A DNA stretch of 64,000 bases. It comes from Bemisia tabaci (Eukaryota > Arthropoda > Insecta > Hemiptera > Aleyrodidae). The translations under genes were made by a program, and so were the position numbers. The notes under the pieces are model-generated. The model had not been told where the DNA came from. It worked only from the letters and a program-made list of their open reading frames with translations, and ran no database searches. The stretch spans positions 20,357,883 to 20,421,882 of the forward strand of contig NC_092802.1 in assembly GCF_918797505.1 (NCBI RefSeq). The letters are read 5' to 3'. Below, one piece after another: positions 24,341 through 36,357 of this stretch; position 1 is the first letter of the stretch; every line of letters starts with the position of its first letter.

Positions 24341-24895
24341 AATCAGTAAATTCGAAAACACACCAACTCGGAAAAAAAAAATTTCAGGAAACACCTAAAA
24401 CTGCGCAGCGGGCAGAGAAGTCAGTTTTAAAAAAAATTTTTGGTGCCAAAAACAAGTACTTAGAGACTTTGTAAAGCACCAAGTTGAAATCGATACACCA
24501 TGTTTGATGACAGAGAATTAAGGGTTTCAAAATTTCCGAGTTGGTCTGTTTTCGTTCTCACCGACTTTCAGATACTGATTTTTCATAGTCTGCCCTGAAA
24601 AATGTACATTTTTCGACCTGAATAACGCTTGCATCTTTATATAACTTGCTGGTACAAGGTATACTGAACCGCAAAATCGGTTGGTAACCCGTTTCCCTTG
24701 AAATGGCTAAAAATTGGTATTTCCAATGAAATACTTCGATTCTTCACTTGTCCTGTCGCTGTTTCAAGCACTTCCGGTTGCAATTTCGAAATTTCCTTTT
24801 GCGTGCAGATGCTTCTATCCGTAAGTGTTACTAAACCGTAAAAAAGTGAAAATCGAAAAAAACCCGAGTTGGTGTGTTTTCGAACTCACTGATTC
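24341..24895. mobile_element. Foldback element (CGAAAACACACCAACTCGG)
   Basis: TTCGAAAACACACCAACTCG and CGAGTTGGTGTGTTTTCGAA ends, with an extra internal inverted copy (GAGTTGGTCTGTTTTCGTTC), so it may be a compound of two units. Confidence 0.8.
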
Positions 24896-25639
24896 GATTG
24901 TCTATATTGCCTTTACATCAATCAACATGGCAACACCGCGTTGTTTCGCTATTTTCAAACCCACTTCCTCCGGTGTCTCTGATACCGGGGTTCTTCCTCT
25001 TCGCGTCGGGTTTTTATTGCGTGGGTGGTAATCGCGGTATTTTGGTTCTTAATCAAACCGCCGCGGGGTATTTAATGATGCCGAGGCCTGAACGCTTCGA
25101 TAAGGGAGCGACAGCTTTTCAAACGGCTTGATTGCCCCGCGCGTCGCACGACGAATACCTGGACAGGTCATTACGACCTCTGATGCTCCGGGAAATTTAG
25201 ATTGAAAAAAACCGAAAGCGATCGAACGCGCATAAGAGCAACTTGATAATACGAATATAAATTAAAATATAATCATATTCTCAAGGTTCATAAAAGATAA
25301 AGTATTCTTCGGGGAAAACAAGGCCAAAAAGTTCAAATATTTCAATTATTATAGTCAAAATTTTGAGCTCTAATGAGTACCAGTACAAGAATGATGGAGA
25401 GGGGAGGGGAGGGGGGGAATAAAGAGGACCTCGCACTATTTTACCACCTTGTTAGAATCATTAATACTATAATATTAATTTTTGGTAAAAATGCGTACAT
25501 TTTAATATTCGAAACGTTGCACGGCCCAATAATCATTATCAATGGTACGTAAAAGCACCCCTAAATACGCTCGAAAAGTGTGCGAGTCTCATGCGATAAT
25601 TATTAAACCTGCAAGTCTTCTTTGCAGACAAATCGTCAC

Positions 25640-25792
25640 CAGTGACGTGGCGTGAATTGCGATATATCGATTGTTATGCCATTTAAACCAATGGTGAATA
25701 TTCGATTGTTAAGGTGACCCTGTTAATCGATTCTTTTCCATAGGTTTAAATGGCAGATCATTCGATATATCGCAAAGCACGCCACGCCACTG
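25640..25792. mobile_element. hAT-like MITE, 153 bp
   Basis: It starts CAGTGACGTGGCGTG and ends CACGCCACGCCACTG. A perfect 8-bp duplication ATCGTCAC is at 25632-25639 and 25793-25800. Confidence 0.92.
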
Positions 25793-25800
25793 ATCGTCAC

Positions 25801-27814
25801 CTACCTGACATGAGGGCGTAATTACACTCTACAATGAACCCTGTCTTCCATACATTTCAAAGCTTTTTCGGACTCATTTCAATGTGTGGTTACGCCCTTA
25901 TGTTAGCCAAGCGACGAAATAAGTGATTTAATAACAGACAGGAAGTCCCTCTGAGGTTGAGGACAACTTACGCGCCTTCAATCTACGGAATATGCAACAC
26001 AGGCCACATTCGGACACGAATAGTTGCATCAAATAGTTTTCTTTGAACATTGCGCTAACCGGCAACTTATTCAGGTTTGAGGATCGTCAGAATATTCCGT
26101 TAATTTCACGAATCTCAACTGCATTGCTTTACAAAATCCGCTCATATTTCAGCATGCTCACAGCGTACGGCGTCATATTTTAGAGCGGGATTTTGAGAGA
26201 ATATTGTTGAAACAAGAAAGAATACTTTAAAGTAAAGGACCAGTCACTATCAGGGTCATTTTCTACAACCCCGTGGGTCACACATCGGAAAATACACTGC
26301 ACCACCTTTTACCAGTCTCCGTTAGCACTTGAGTGTCCAAAATCTAGAGTTGGCACCCGAAATTGGATGAATGGAAAAGCTTTACGCATAATTGTTCTTC
26401 TGCAGTTCGGTTGGCAGTTGGATCCACAATTTTTTCGGTATACAATGAAATACTTAGGTATCTTCGAAAGAGATGTTTTTCAAAATTCCTCTAGTACCCG
26501 AATAGAGAATGCAGGGGTCTACAATTTGATGCATTTCGTGTTTACGTGGAAACTCCTGAGTGCACTAAACACGAGGATACCCTCGGTTCATAAATTGAAT
26601 AATTATTGGAGAAGATATGACGAAATGATCAGATCTGCTAAAATTCATGTGTTTGAAAGGGAAATGCCGCGAGGTGACGTCACCAGGCGGTGCATTTTCT
26701 CACTTTTAAATATATTTTTATACTATTTCCCATATCAGAAAAAAGTATAAAGAATACTGTGAAATCCGCTCTTTAAGCACTTTCAGACGAAGCAATAAAA
26801 AATGCGTGCAAAATCTCCATTGAACATAAACATCTGTAATCCTCATCTGTAAGCTCCCCTCAAACCCAACTATGCAACCAGCTTGGTCAACCGTTGTTTA
26901 AGACCATCAAACTCGAGTCGCCTAGCTGGGAATCGAATCCAAGACCTCCTGGATTATCGACATGAAATGCCACGAATAAAATATCACAAGCTTCCGTGAA
27001 TTCATGCACACAGAAGATATACGTTCAAAAGGCAACACGGTTGCACATGTGTGGATCTTCAAGAAGTAAAAACACCGAAACAGCATTTGCACAACTTCTC
27101 CATCATTCTCAGTCGTTCTGAGCTAAACGTCACTTCTCGTTCTTCCTCCCCCACTGTAGCTTTCTCTAATTCGTGTGCGAGGACTACGGGAGAGGTTTGG
27201 ACGTTAGCTCACAGCTGAGGCTGGGTCAAAGGATTATCGCGGAGAAAAGGGGTGAGTGTTTTAAGACAGAGCTCCGAGGAGGTGTTTTCGTATATGATGA
27301 CTTGAAACGGACGATACAGCGCACAGTGCGGAATCCTGATCCTCATAGGGCGCCACAAATCACCCTAGGACTTAAGATTTTGGTATTTTTGCAGCCGTGA
27401 ATAAAATCACTAAAATCAATAACAGAAACCGTTTTTTAGAAGTTCCGACTTAAAATCAACACCGAAGTTAAATGAAAACGATGCTTTTCCCAAAAAACTG
27501 GCAGATTTAACTGGGAGGAGAATTTGGAAAACAAATTCTATCTACAAGAAAAAAGATCTAACTTTGACCCAAAGAACAGGCTCTTGCAGTCGAGCGGTTA
27601 AACGCTGGGGCATTCCGTCAGGGCTACACAAGTGGAATGAAAGATTTGAAACATATTTTCAGGGGCTGCGTTTGCGACACGCACTAAAAAACACCAAAAC
27701 CATTTGTCTTTCATTTAATTTGGCTCTATGGTCCGGGAAATATTTGTCTATGTTTTTCGCAATTTTCTGAAAGCCCACGAAATATTTCACATGAAATTTC
27801 AAGATTTTGAGTTC
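25801..27814. other. No gene recognised
   Basis: Contains the SINE-like fragment at 26890-26965. A 127-residue plus-strand frame at 26367-26750 has no recognised domain or signal peptide. Confidence 0.45.
26890..26965 (-). repeat. tRNA-derived SINE-like fragment
   Basis: The minus strand contains GGATTCGATTCCCAGCTAGG, a B-box-like word, followed by CGACTCGAGTTTGATGGTCT. 23080-23150 is a relative. Confidence 0.5.
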
Positions 27815-28393
27815 GTAAGTTAGAATTTAGTAGCCAACGTGCGTTAAGTCGGGTTGCGTGTTGCACCAAACAGCATATCTCTTCGAGGAAAAATTGTACT
27901 CAAATGAGCTTTTTCCCTCTGTATTGAGATTTCCAGTTGTCTGGATTCCTAACGCAATTTGACTAGAAAATTCCAGCTTACTGTCTTCCGACTCGTGCGT
28001 CTACCGCAATCAGTTTGTTTTTTGAGTTTCATCAAAAATTGCAACTCCGCGTCCCTCAAGTTTTCATGATATGTATCTCGAAATACCCCCACTTCCATTC
28101 TCCGACCGCACGAAAAATAAACAAATAAAATTTTGTAAGTTAGAATTTTATGGCCAACGTGCGTTAAGTCGGGTTGCGTGTTGCGGCAAACGGCATATAT
28201 CTTCGCGGAAAAATTGTGCTCAAATGAAATTTTTTTGGCCTCTGTAATGAGATTCCAATTTTCTGGATTCCTGACTCAAGTTGACTAAAAAATTGCAACT
28301 TACTGTCTTACGACCCGTGCGTCTACCGCAATCAGTTTGTATTTGAAGTTTCATCAAAAATTGCAACTCCGCGTCCCGCAAGTTTCCACGATA
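27815..28393. repeat. 320-bp tandem dimer, second unit interrupted
   Basis: GTAAGTTAGAATTT starts units at 27815 and 28135 (320-bp period). Unit 2 is cut at 28393 by the CACTGG element and resumes at 29609-29668 (ATGTATCTCGAGATACCTCC..AATAAACAAATAAA). Confidence 0.88.
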
Positions 28394-28600
28394 CACTGGA
28401 AAAAAAAGTCGCTTGGATCTAGAGTCATCAAGTGAACGTGCCGGAGGGGGAGGGGTGCATAAGACGCGTTTACCTACTCGTGTTGAATACATGTTTGCGA
28501 AATCCCTGTCAACACTACTAGGAAAATTTCACGGAACTTTGCTTCTCCATTTATAAGAAATGAACCAAAAAATTATGAAAGAACAAACATAAATGTTGTA

Positions 28601-29175
28601 CAGTGGACTCTTTATAATTCGAAATTGAAGGGAATCGGCTTTTTCTTCGAATTAGCGAGGTTTCGAAATGAAGAGAGTTCGAATTAAAGAGATTCATTTG
28701 GAGAAATTTCGAATTAGAGAGGCAAATGGACGGATTTACGTCAAAAGGAACCAAAAATATCAGTTTATTTCTTTACGGAGGTAAAAATTACACTAAGCTA
28801 TCATTAAGTATTAATTATTTATATTCAATTTTAAAGCTATTAATTACATGTTTACATTTTGACAATCCTATCAGCTCTTTCAGACACCCAGGTACATAAA
28901 CAGTTGACTTCGCATTGTAGAGGGAATGTACCGTCTTATTTCGAATTATAGAAGGAGGACCATATTTACTTCCCACACTTCGAATTACAGAGAGAATTTT
29001 CGTCGCAATTTCGAATTAGAGAGGGCCGCGCCAGCTTAAAAATTTCGAAATAACGAGGGGAGAAAAATGCATTGATTTTCTTCGAAATATCGAGAGATTT
29101 TCAAGGGAAACGGACTTTCCTTCGAATTAACGAGGTTTTCGAATTATGGAGGTTCGAACTATCGAAAGTCCACTG
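28601..29175. mobile_element. Pogo/Tigger-like MITE, 575 bp
   Basis: The ends CAGTGGACTCTTTATAATTC and GAACTATCGAAAGTCCACTG are flanked by TA (TGTA and TACA). The interior repeats TTCGAATTAGAGAGG words on both strands. CAGTNGACTCT ends with TA targets are typical of pogo/Tigger elements. Confidence 0.8.
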
Positions 29176-29184
29176 TACAATAAT

Positions 29185-29345
29185 TTTAACTTCCGCCGCT
29201 GCGCCGCGCTGATCGCACCCTGTTTGACGCAATGCGTGAAGTATGCCTGCAGTCTTGTAGGCGCTATGCGTTTCTCGCCAACCGCTCCTGACCGCACTGT
29301 GTTTGGCGCAATGGGGGAAGTATTCATGCAGTCTTGTAGGCGCTA
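29185..29345. repeat. Double unit ending CAGTCTTGTAGGCGCT
   Basis: Two units ending GTGAAGTATNCNTGCAGTCTTGTAGGCGCT stand in tandem. The same pair is at 48300-48430. It shares the GCAATGCGTGAAGTAT word with the 490-bp repeat. Confidence 0.7.
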
Positions 29346-29668
29346 ATATGTGTTACATGCCGACCGCCGCGCCGAAGGCTTGTCCTTCTCATCTCAAGTC
29401 CTCGTCATCATTCCTCTCTGCGCTAACTCAGGCCAAATTGCGTGTTTAGTTCCACATCCTCTCTTAACTTGACTAATTAAAGATGCTGTCTCTTGTATCA
29501 CCGAAATACGACAAAATTAGAAAGTACTGTACTCTCAGGAAAGAGAAATTGTGCCCCCTTTTCTCTAGATCCCTGCACTCTAGATCCAAGCAACTTTTTT
29601 TTCCAGTGTATGTATCTCGAGATACCTCCACTTCCATTTTCCGACCGCACGGAAAATAAACAAATAAA

Positions 29669-30079
29669 TTATAAAAAAATACCGGGAACAAGAGTAACAA
29701 AGCGGGCGACGATGTAGGATAGCGCGAGACAATGATTAAAAAATGAAATGAAGACATTTAGGCAGCGGGGGCGGCGCGACTGTTTACACGAACGATAAGG
29801 GCGGCACCGGGGATGAGTCGGGAAGCGGCTTTTCCCTCTCGGCCCCCCCTCGTCACTCCCCTCGCATAACAACGTAACTGCAATTGAGGATGAGCCCCAC
29901 CATCCGTATGAATCCATGTTTCCCGGGGCTCATGTGGGGGCACTTATACAGGTCTGCGTTTTTCACGCAGTCACTTTTCACTCCAATCTGCATCCGAAAT
30001 AAGATATTCAGCCCTCTCCGCGCCCCGTTGAATGCACTCTTTTCGCGAGTCGCAATCAAAGAATTATGAAAAGGAGGAG
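29669..30079. other. No gene recognised; GC-rich patch
   Basis: 29757-29870 is GC-rich. Several short frames overlap on the minus strand; none is recognisable. Confidence 0.45.
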
Positions 30080-30339
30080 AGTTCTGCCGTGCTAAGGAAA
30101 ACGCCGTATGAGCCTTCAGGCGTTACCAAATTTCCTTTCACAAATCAATAATTTTCAGGAAAATTTGTGAATATTTTTCTTTCAATTTCTCAGGTTATTT
30201 TGTTTGTAATTTGATCTAAAAAGACAGAAAGTGTCAAGGAAAAATACTGACAATTTTCCATAACAATGAGCATTTTACCAGAGGAAGTTTGGCAACTCTG
30301 GAATGTTCATACGGCGTTCTTCCTTAGTTCGGCAGAGTT
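30080..30339. mobile_element. Foldback element (TTCTGCCGTGCTAAGGAA)
   Basis: GTTCTGCCGTGCTAAGGAAA on the left and ACGGCGTTCTTCCTTAG..GGCAGAGTT on the right, with ATTTGGCAAC-type inner arms. Confidence 0.82.
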
Positions 30340-30947
30340 TCCCTCCTGGACTTAAAAACGTAACTCCAATCCGGAGTTGCCAAATTGACTCGAACGATTC
30401 GGATAAATACACAAGTACAGCTACACAACTTCTGCCCGAATGTTTTCTGATTTTAGTGTGCAATCAAAGGAAAACTCATAGAACTTTTCAGTTAGAAATA
30501 CCTAATCGTTGTCTCGTAAAATACGATTGGAGGGAAACAATTTTGCAACGTTGAAAAATAGTCATGCTTTTTCATCCACGAATTGTCGGCAATTTGCGCT
30601 CGCTAGACGTTTGCTTCGGACTGGGTCTCGCGTGGCGTGTTGAGTTTTTTAGTGAACTCGGAGAGTAAATAGATGACGCGATAAAAACTGCGCGTTTAGA
30701 GATGGGAGTAATATAGTTCCCGAGGAAGTGTTGAAGTCCTGACGGGCCTTTTAATTCTTTATACACGATGTCCGGATGGTAAATTTTTATTTACGAAAGG
30801 TGGCGATGAGCACTGGAGCCTCTGAGCACCCAATACGGTTATAGACATTTGGGATCAAAGCTGGTTTTCTTTTTTTCGTAGTAAAGCCTTTTGGCGAACT
30901 CTTTAAAAATGTCCTTTTCGTCCGGAATCTAGTAAAGTCACGGTTGC

Positions 30948-31236
30948 GGGGGTTGCCACAGTCAGGGAAAACCGGGAAATGTCAGGGGATTTTCAAAAGT
31001 CAGGGAACTCGGGAAATTTCAGGAAAAATAACGAATACTTGTTAGGGACAATTTGTTAAATCACCTTCATTTGCTTTCTAGAATGGGTTTGAGGTTTCTA
31101 ACAACAAAGTTTGGCTAAAAACCATTTTCAATTATTACCTTCTTGACCATTCGTCACATCTTCAATTGTCAGAGAATTGCACCAAAATGTGTGAAGGAAA
31201 TGTCAGAGAATTTTATTTTCTAAATTCTGCGGCAAC
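30948..31236. mobile_element. Probable non-autonomous element (GGTTGCC..CAGGGAA)
   Basis: GGGGTTGCCACAGTCAGGGA and GCGGCAACCCTGA are weak inverted ends around repeated GTCAGGGAAANCNGGGAAAT words, as in other insect elements with 'gggaattttcaggga' composition. Confidence 0.45.
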
Positions 31237-31849
31237 CCTGAGTCACATACATGGGGGTTGTCACTATTAAGAAGAACTATAGAAACATATTACCAAGTTA
31301 CCGTATGAAGAACTCGTCACTTCGAAAACAAAACGCTTTCCCTCCGTTACACTATCAAAATACCACCACCAATACACGAGGGTCAATAAGGGGATCCGCT
31401 AACCAAATTAGACTGATATTCCGGGAGCTCCGTAGCGGAGCCACTTCAAAACTTGTGTCTTCGGCGCCTCTTAGACTCCGCGGGTTTGTTCCCCCGCGGC
31501 ACAAACAAATTGTTTAACGGGCTTATCAATTAGGACTCACAATTGTTTGTACAGCGCAGAGCGAGTTGCCTCGGACTAGATGCCGCTTGCGTCGGGTTGG
31601 AGGGAAATCATCGAGTTTCGAAGTGTGAAATTCGAGCGGTTGACTGTTCGCGTTGGCAATGGGTTTCCAAGTTTTGGGCCCCTGAGCGGTAGGGGATAGG
31701 CCACCCGTTGTGCAAGTGTCCTCTTGGATTTGCGTTACGTTGAATCGGTCCTTTCCGAGGAGGAAGAACTATCGACTGGCTCTAGTCCATAACCGGAAAC
31801 AAGAGATCCGCTTCACAGTAGCATTCGTAATGCTACTCTGAAGAAGAGG

Positions 31850-31980
31850 TTTCAGGACATTCCGTCACCGATTTTTTGTCCGGGCGCCTGTTTGGTCCAG
31901 TAATTTACGTCCACGCGTAAAATAAGAAACAGTGACTTGGTCCAAAGATTACATTTCAGTCCGTATGTAAAATTATATTG
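31850..31980. repeat. Short interspersed repeat (GATTTTTTGTCCGNGC)
   Basis: Second copy of 2930-3030: GATTTTTTGTCCGGGCGCCT and CCAGTAATTTACGTCCAC. Confidence 0.65.
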
Positions 31981-32449
31981 AAAATATCGAATTAGAAAAT
32001 TGAGAGAGAAGAAGGTGTTGTTATGGTAACTCATTTTTTAAATGAAATGTTACTTGATTGATCTTTCAAATTTTCATTGGTGAATATTTGGTTTTATCTC
32101 TATCTATAAAATTGTTGATTTAAAATATGTATACCGTACATATAAAACTTTTTTTAAATGATAATGTTACTTCATTTTAAAAAACATTATATTTTTAAAA
32201 CGTGGCAAATATTTGTAAAACATTTTCCAAGCGATGGCATCGATATTAATCTCAATGAGCCGTACTTGTGTTGAAAGGAACTACACAAAAATGAAAAAGA
32301 GAGAGAAAAAACAAAGAAGGACGCAATCTTTGGTTTTAACCCACTTTTACATCGATCTTTTACAGTCAAACACGTCCAATTTTGAGCGTTTGGTCGCGAA
32401 TACACCACGCTGCAGCGCTGTAAAAGCACAAAATATAAAATAAAAATTA

Positions 32450-32935
32450 AAAAGCTTTGGAAATCATTAAATTAGACACGGAGCCACCTTAATATTTTCA
32501 AAACACACGTCATATTTTCCTTTAATACATATTCTTTTCTTTTCATCAATTTAAATGAGACTAATCCGTGCGGCGCGTGCAAATATTTCAAAATCATGAG
32601 TTGTAAAACGTTGACTCCGCAAGTTTACATATTTGAGCCTAACACAGAGCAATATGCGCACTGGCGCCTAGAAAGCTAACGGGATACTTCACGCGTTGCG
32701 CAATGAATGAAGTATCCCTGTTAGGTTTGAAGGCGCCTATGCGCGTGTCACGCTGCAGCTGGTCGCCCGCCGCGTCGTTGAGTGCTACGGCGTTTCAAGC
32801 AACTATTTCGCGACATAGGTGTTGCACAGTAGCATAGGCGCTCCAACGCATCAAGAATGACAAGTTTCCTTTAAGGGTACAGAGCTTTCCTTGACAAATA
32901 AATCAAGATACTACGTTACAAAAAGAGGGTGGTAA
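32450..32935. repeat. 490-bp interspersed repeat, inverted copy
   Basis: Reverse-orientation match to 3612-4107, including the hairpin GGGATACTTCACGCG..GAATGAAGTATCCC at 32680-32720. Confidence 0.8.
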
Positions 32936-34064
32936 TCTAAAAAAACTCACTCAGTCCTAGCATCCGTTTTTAATAAAATTTAGCTAGCATAATTTTTGAA
33001 TTTCATTAGAGAACAATGTGACTCGATTTAGGCAGAAACATTATTGAGTGTGCCGTCAAGAAGATTTTATTTTGAATCAAAAATAAAACAGCTGAATGAA
33101 AGCGGGTTTCTGCTTGATCTAAGTGACTTTTCTTTTTATTTTAGCATCCTTTTTTCTCTAAACAGGCATTATTTTCTTTATTGATTTATAAGGATATCTT
33201 CTCGGCGGTGAATTGGAGCATGTTTCTGCTTGAATCAAGTCACTTTTTCCTTTCATTAAGTTCAAAAAGCATGCTAAACGTTACTGGATCAGATACTTGG
33301 ACTTAGCAAGTTTTTTTGTGACGTCCCTCCCACTTGGGAGTGACTCAGTCGTGGCTTGCGCTTGACATGCGCACGAAAGACCCATTTCCCAAAATGACCT
33401 CATCCTCGCGTTTTAAACGATTACCCTATTTGTACAGCATTTAGCAATCAGGTACTACAATTTCTGGCTCATCCGCAAAAACACTTACGAGCTTAAGGAG
33501 AATAATAGAATATATGTTGTACCTAAACCCAGCCAGAAATTTTAGCTCCTAATTGCAAGATGTACTCCAATAAGAAGCCCATTCCGTATACTCTGAAATG
33601 TTGCCATTGATTGTGACCGATGACGGTATACTTGACCCTTTCACGTCAATGACCCTCCCACATGGAAATGACTCAGTCATGGCGTGCGCTTGACACGCGC
33701 GCAAACACGACCCTTTTCCGAAGATGACCTCATCCTCGCGATTCCAACGATGGTTCGATTAAAAACTCCCATCCCAAAAAAATATATGATGGTCTCGAAT
33801 AACTAGAATGTAAATGGGTTCTGTCGCACTCATTTTATCACTGTTAGCCGTCAAAACGTCAAGATGATGATGAGAGGAGTCATCTCTTGCGCGTTGGTCA
33901 CGGTTTGTTTTTCATTCACTACTGTTCGTTAGGATTCATTTTACATGTGGGTTTATCACGGGAAGAGCGGTTGAATGCTCGTGCCTACAGAAGCTAACAG
34001 TATGACGTCACTTTGTTGATCGTATTCGATAGTGATTCGGTGTATCGTTTGGTTCAAAACGATA
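32936..34064. other. No gene recognised; local duplication
   Basis: GTCCCTCCCACTTGGGAGTG and CCCTCCCACATGGAAATG blocks (33320 and 33650), each followed by GACTCAGTCRTGG and GATGACCTCATCCTCGCG, show a 340-bp direct duplication. Confidence 0.55.
33433..33568. mobile_element. Foldback element (TTTTGCAATTNGGAAC family), degraded
   Basis: TTTCTGGCTCATCCGCAAAA and CCCAGCCAGAAATTTTAGCT are the recognisable inverted blocks. Confidence 0.6.
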
Positions 34065-34066
34065 TA

Positions 34067-34273
34067 CACTGGTAATAAAAAACCTCTTGGACCAATGCCG
34101 CGATGCATTGACTTAAGAGTGCAGTTTCTTGTCGCCGGATTTAAGTCTTGAACTCTTGTTTCAAGCGAATTTTGCATTGATTCAATTCAAAATCCGCTTG
34201 AAACAGGAGTCCAGACTCTTAAATCCGGTGACAAGAAACTGCACTCTGGAACCAAGAGGTTTTTTTCCCAGTG
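34067..34273. mobile_element. CACTGG foldback MITE, family 2, TA target
   Basis: It has the same arms as 5907-6133 (AAGAGTGCAGTTTCTTGTCG), CACTGGTAATAAAA and TTTTTTTCCCAGTG ends, and TA on both sides (34065-34066 and 34274-34275). Confidence 0.9.
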
Positions 34274-34685
34274 TAACATAAACTCAACGGAAAATTTTAG
34301 GATTTCAGTTGTAAAAGCTGAAAATGAGAAACTTTGAGCACCCAAGCATGTAGCGGAAAAACCCCGTATTTTTCCATGAGATTAATCTCATCTGCAGGCT
34401 GATTTCTTATTTTCATCGATCCCGGATGTAGATCTGCAAATCTCATCAATGGCGCATATATGATCTAACTACCCGTGACTATACACTGTGATTCTATCCG
34501 ATGGATGAGCGGTACATCAGCAGAATTGGAATACAGTGTTGAAAAATATTGCATGCTTTGAGAGAAAAATATTCGTTCTAACCAATTAGAAAACTTGATT
34601 CACCGAGTGAAGAAGACGAAGCGCTTAGGAAACCTAACTTCCAAAGAAAAAATGTATTGTGTTTGACTCAACTCCACCTAATCAC

Positions 34686-34772
34686 TCTCCGTGGCGTAGT
34701 GGATAGCGGTGTCGATATTCAGTCGTATTGTAACCAATCCGTGCGATGATGGGTTCGAATCCCGCCGCGGCA
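34686..34772 (+). other. tRNA-like sequence (SINE head or tRNA pseudogene)
   Basis: TGGCGTAGTGGATAGCG fits an A box and GGTTCGAATCC is a perfect B box. TCCGTGG pairs with CCGCGGC at six of seven positions. It is about 87 nt, longer than a normal short-arm tRNA, with no convincing anticodon arm, so a functional tRNA is doubtful. Confidence 0.55.
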
Positions 34773-34785
34773 CTGCCGATCGACC

Positions 34786-35297
34786 AATGGAGATGTTGCA
34801 TGTGAGAGGAATTTGCGATTTGACTACTGGTTTTTATGTAAAAGTTCGCGAGAAACACGATGGTGCCACTGGTTTTCTCTGAAATTAACTCACAAGCTCA
34901 AAACAAGCTCTCAAATTGAAGCCAAAATGGAGGGGATATCCCACGCTATCCTGGGAGTCCACCTCTACATCAAGACGAACTCTCCATGCAAAGATAGGGA
35001 GCAAATACATTAGCAGTAATGCCGTGTTTTCAGTTTTAGAGTCCCCAAATAAAGGGGCAGCCCTGTCAATGTATTTGCTCTCTATCTCCGCATGGAGAGT
35101 TTGTATTGATGTAGAGGTGGACTCTCAGGATAGCGTGGGATATCACCTCCATTTTGGCCTCAACTTGAGAGCTTTTTTTGAGCTTGGGAGATGATTTCAG
35201 AGAAAACCAGTGGCACCATCGATCGTGTTTCTCGCAAACTTTTACGTAAGAATCAACAGTCAAATTGCAAATTCCTCACACATGCAACATCTCCATT
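34786..35297. mobile_element. Long foldback element (AATGGAGATGTTGCATGTG)
   Basis: Full copy with both arms; GCAAAGATAGGGAGCAAATA is present near the centre. It lies immediately after the tRNA-like sequence at 34686-34772. Confidence 0.9.
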
Positions 35298-35690
35298 AGG
35301 GCCAGGAGATCCCCATCTATCAATGGATCTACAGCCGGATCTATTGAGTTTAGTTCGGAATCACTGTATCACCGATACGCAGCTCGCATCTATCAAGGTC
35401 AATAGAGGAGGAGAGTAAATAATCAGCCTGCTGCTCAGTTGAAAATCAGAACCTAAATATTGCCGAAAATATCAGCATGTATAAGAATAAGGATACACTT
35501 ATGAACGAGGGTCTTCAAAGACTGCGAAACGTTTTCTTGTAAACTCTGGACACCGGGTACAATCAGAGAGAAGCTTCGAAGAAGTTCCTTCGTATTTAAT
35601 ACCAATGCTACTGATGCAGAGGCTGCGACAGCCTCCAAATGCGTGTAATACCACGTTTTGTTTTATTGAGGTAATTCGAGTTTTTGAACG

Positions 35691-36135
35691 TTAAGGTGAT
35701 TTAAAGGGCGCCATTTTTTGTGTCAGAGCGGCATGCGATATATTGCATCAATTGGTTCCAATTTTTCAGCTACTCGTCATTTTTCTCCAATTTTGAGATC
35801 ACAATTCTGTTGTCAGGAGACTAAAGTACTCACTTACCAGCTTTAACAAAGCAATTCAACGCAATAAAGGCGTGGTTTTTTTAGAGAGAAAATATCGCAT
35901 TCGAGTGCAGTTTCGATATCAGTACCGAATGCGATGTTTTCTCTCTGGAAAACCACGCCTTTATTACGTTGAATTTCTTTGTTAAAATTGAAGCGAGTGC
36001 TTTAGTCTCCTGACAACAGTATTGCGATCTCAAAATTGGAGAAAAATGACGAGTAGCTGAAAAAATGGAACCACTTGATGCGATACATCGCATGCCGTTT
36101 CGGCACAAAATATGGCGTTCATCAAATCACCTTAA
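35691..36135. mobile_element. TTAA-bounded foldback element
   Basis: Second copy of the 7569-8017 family: TTAAGGTGATTTAAAGG to AAATCACCTTAA, with the same central hairpin. It lies about 220 bp beyond the 3' end of gene B. Confidence 0.85.
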
Positions 36136-36357
36136 TTGCTTTTTCTTCTGGAAGAACTAAAAAGTTTCGTATTATTGGTTTCAGAGCTCTTTCTGAGAAC
36201 AGAACATGATGAGTCTTAAACATTTTCCATTCTCCGAAAATTCTCAACCGAGATCAATTTTTCCCAATTTCTGACTTTTTTTTAAAAAAAAAAAAATTGT
36301 ATTTTTGAAACCGGGCACTTTTTTACAGAAGCACATAAACTTAAACAGAAAACAAAT

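Larger units (their letters stand above)
28394..29608. mobile_element. Long CACTGG element with TA duplication
   Basis: The ends are CACTGGAAAAAAAAGTCGCT and CAACTTTTTTTTCCAGTG, flanked by TA on both sides (28392-28393 and 29609-29610). It is inserted in the second unit of a tandem dimer whose first unit shows the empty site GATATGTATC. It carries the pogo-like element at 28601-29175. Confidence 0.85.

Noticed and set aside
26367..26750. 127-residue plus-strand frame
   Set aside because: No domain, signal peptide, splice context or paralogue is visible; it could be real but cannot be supported.
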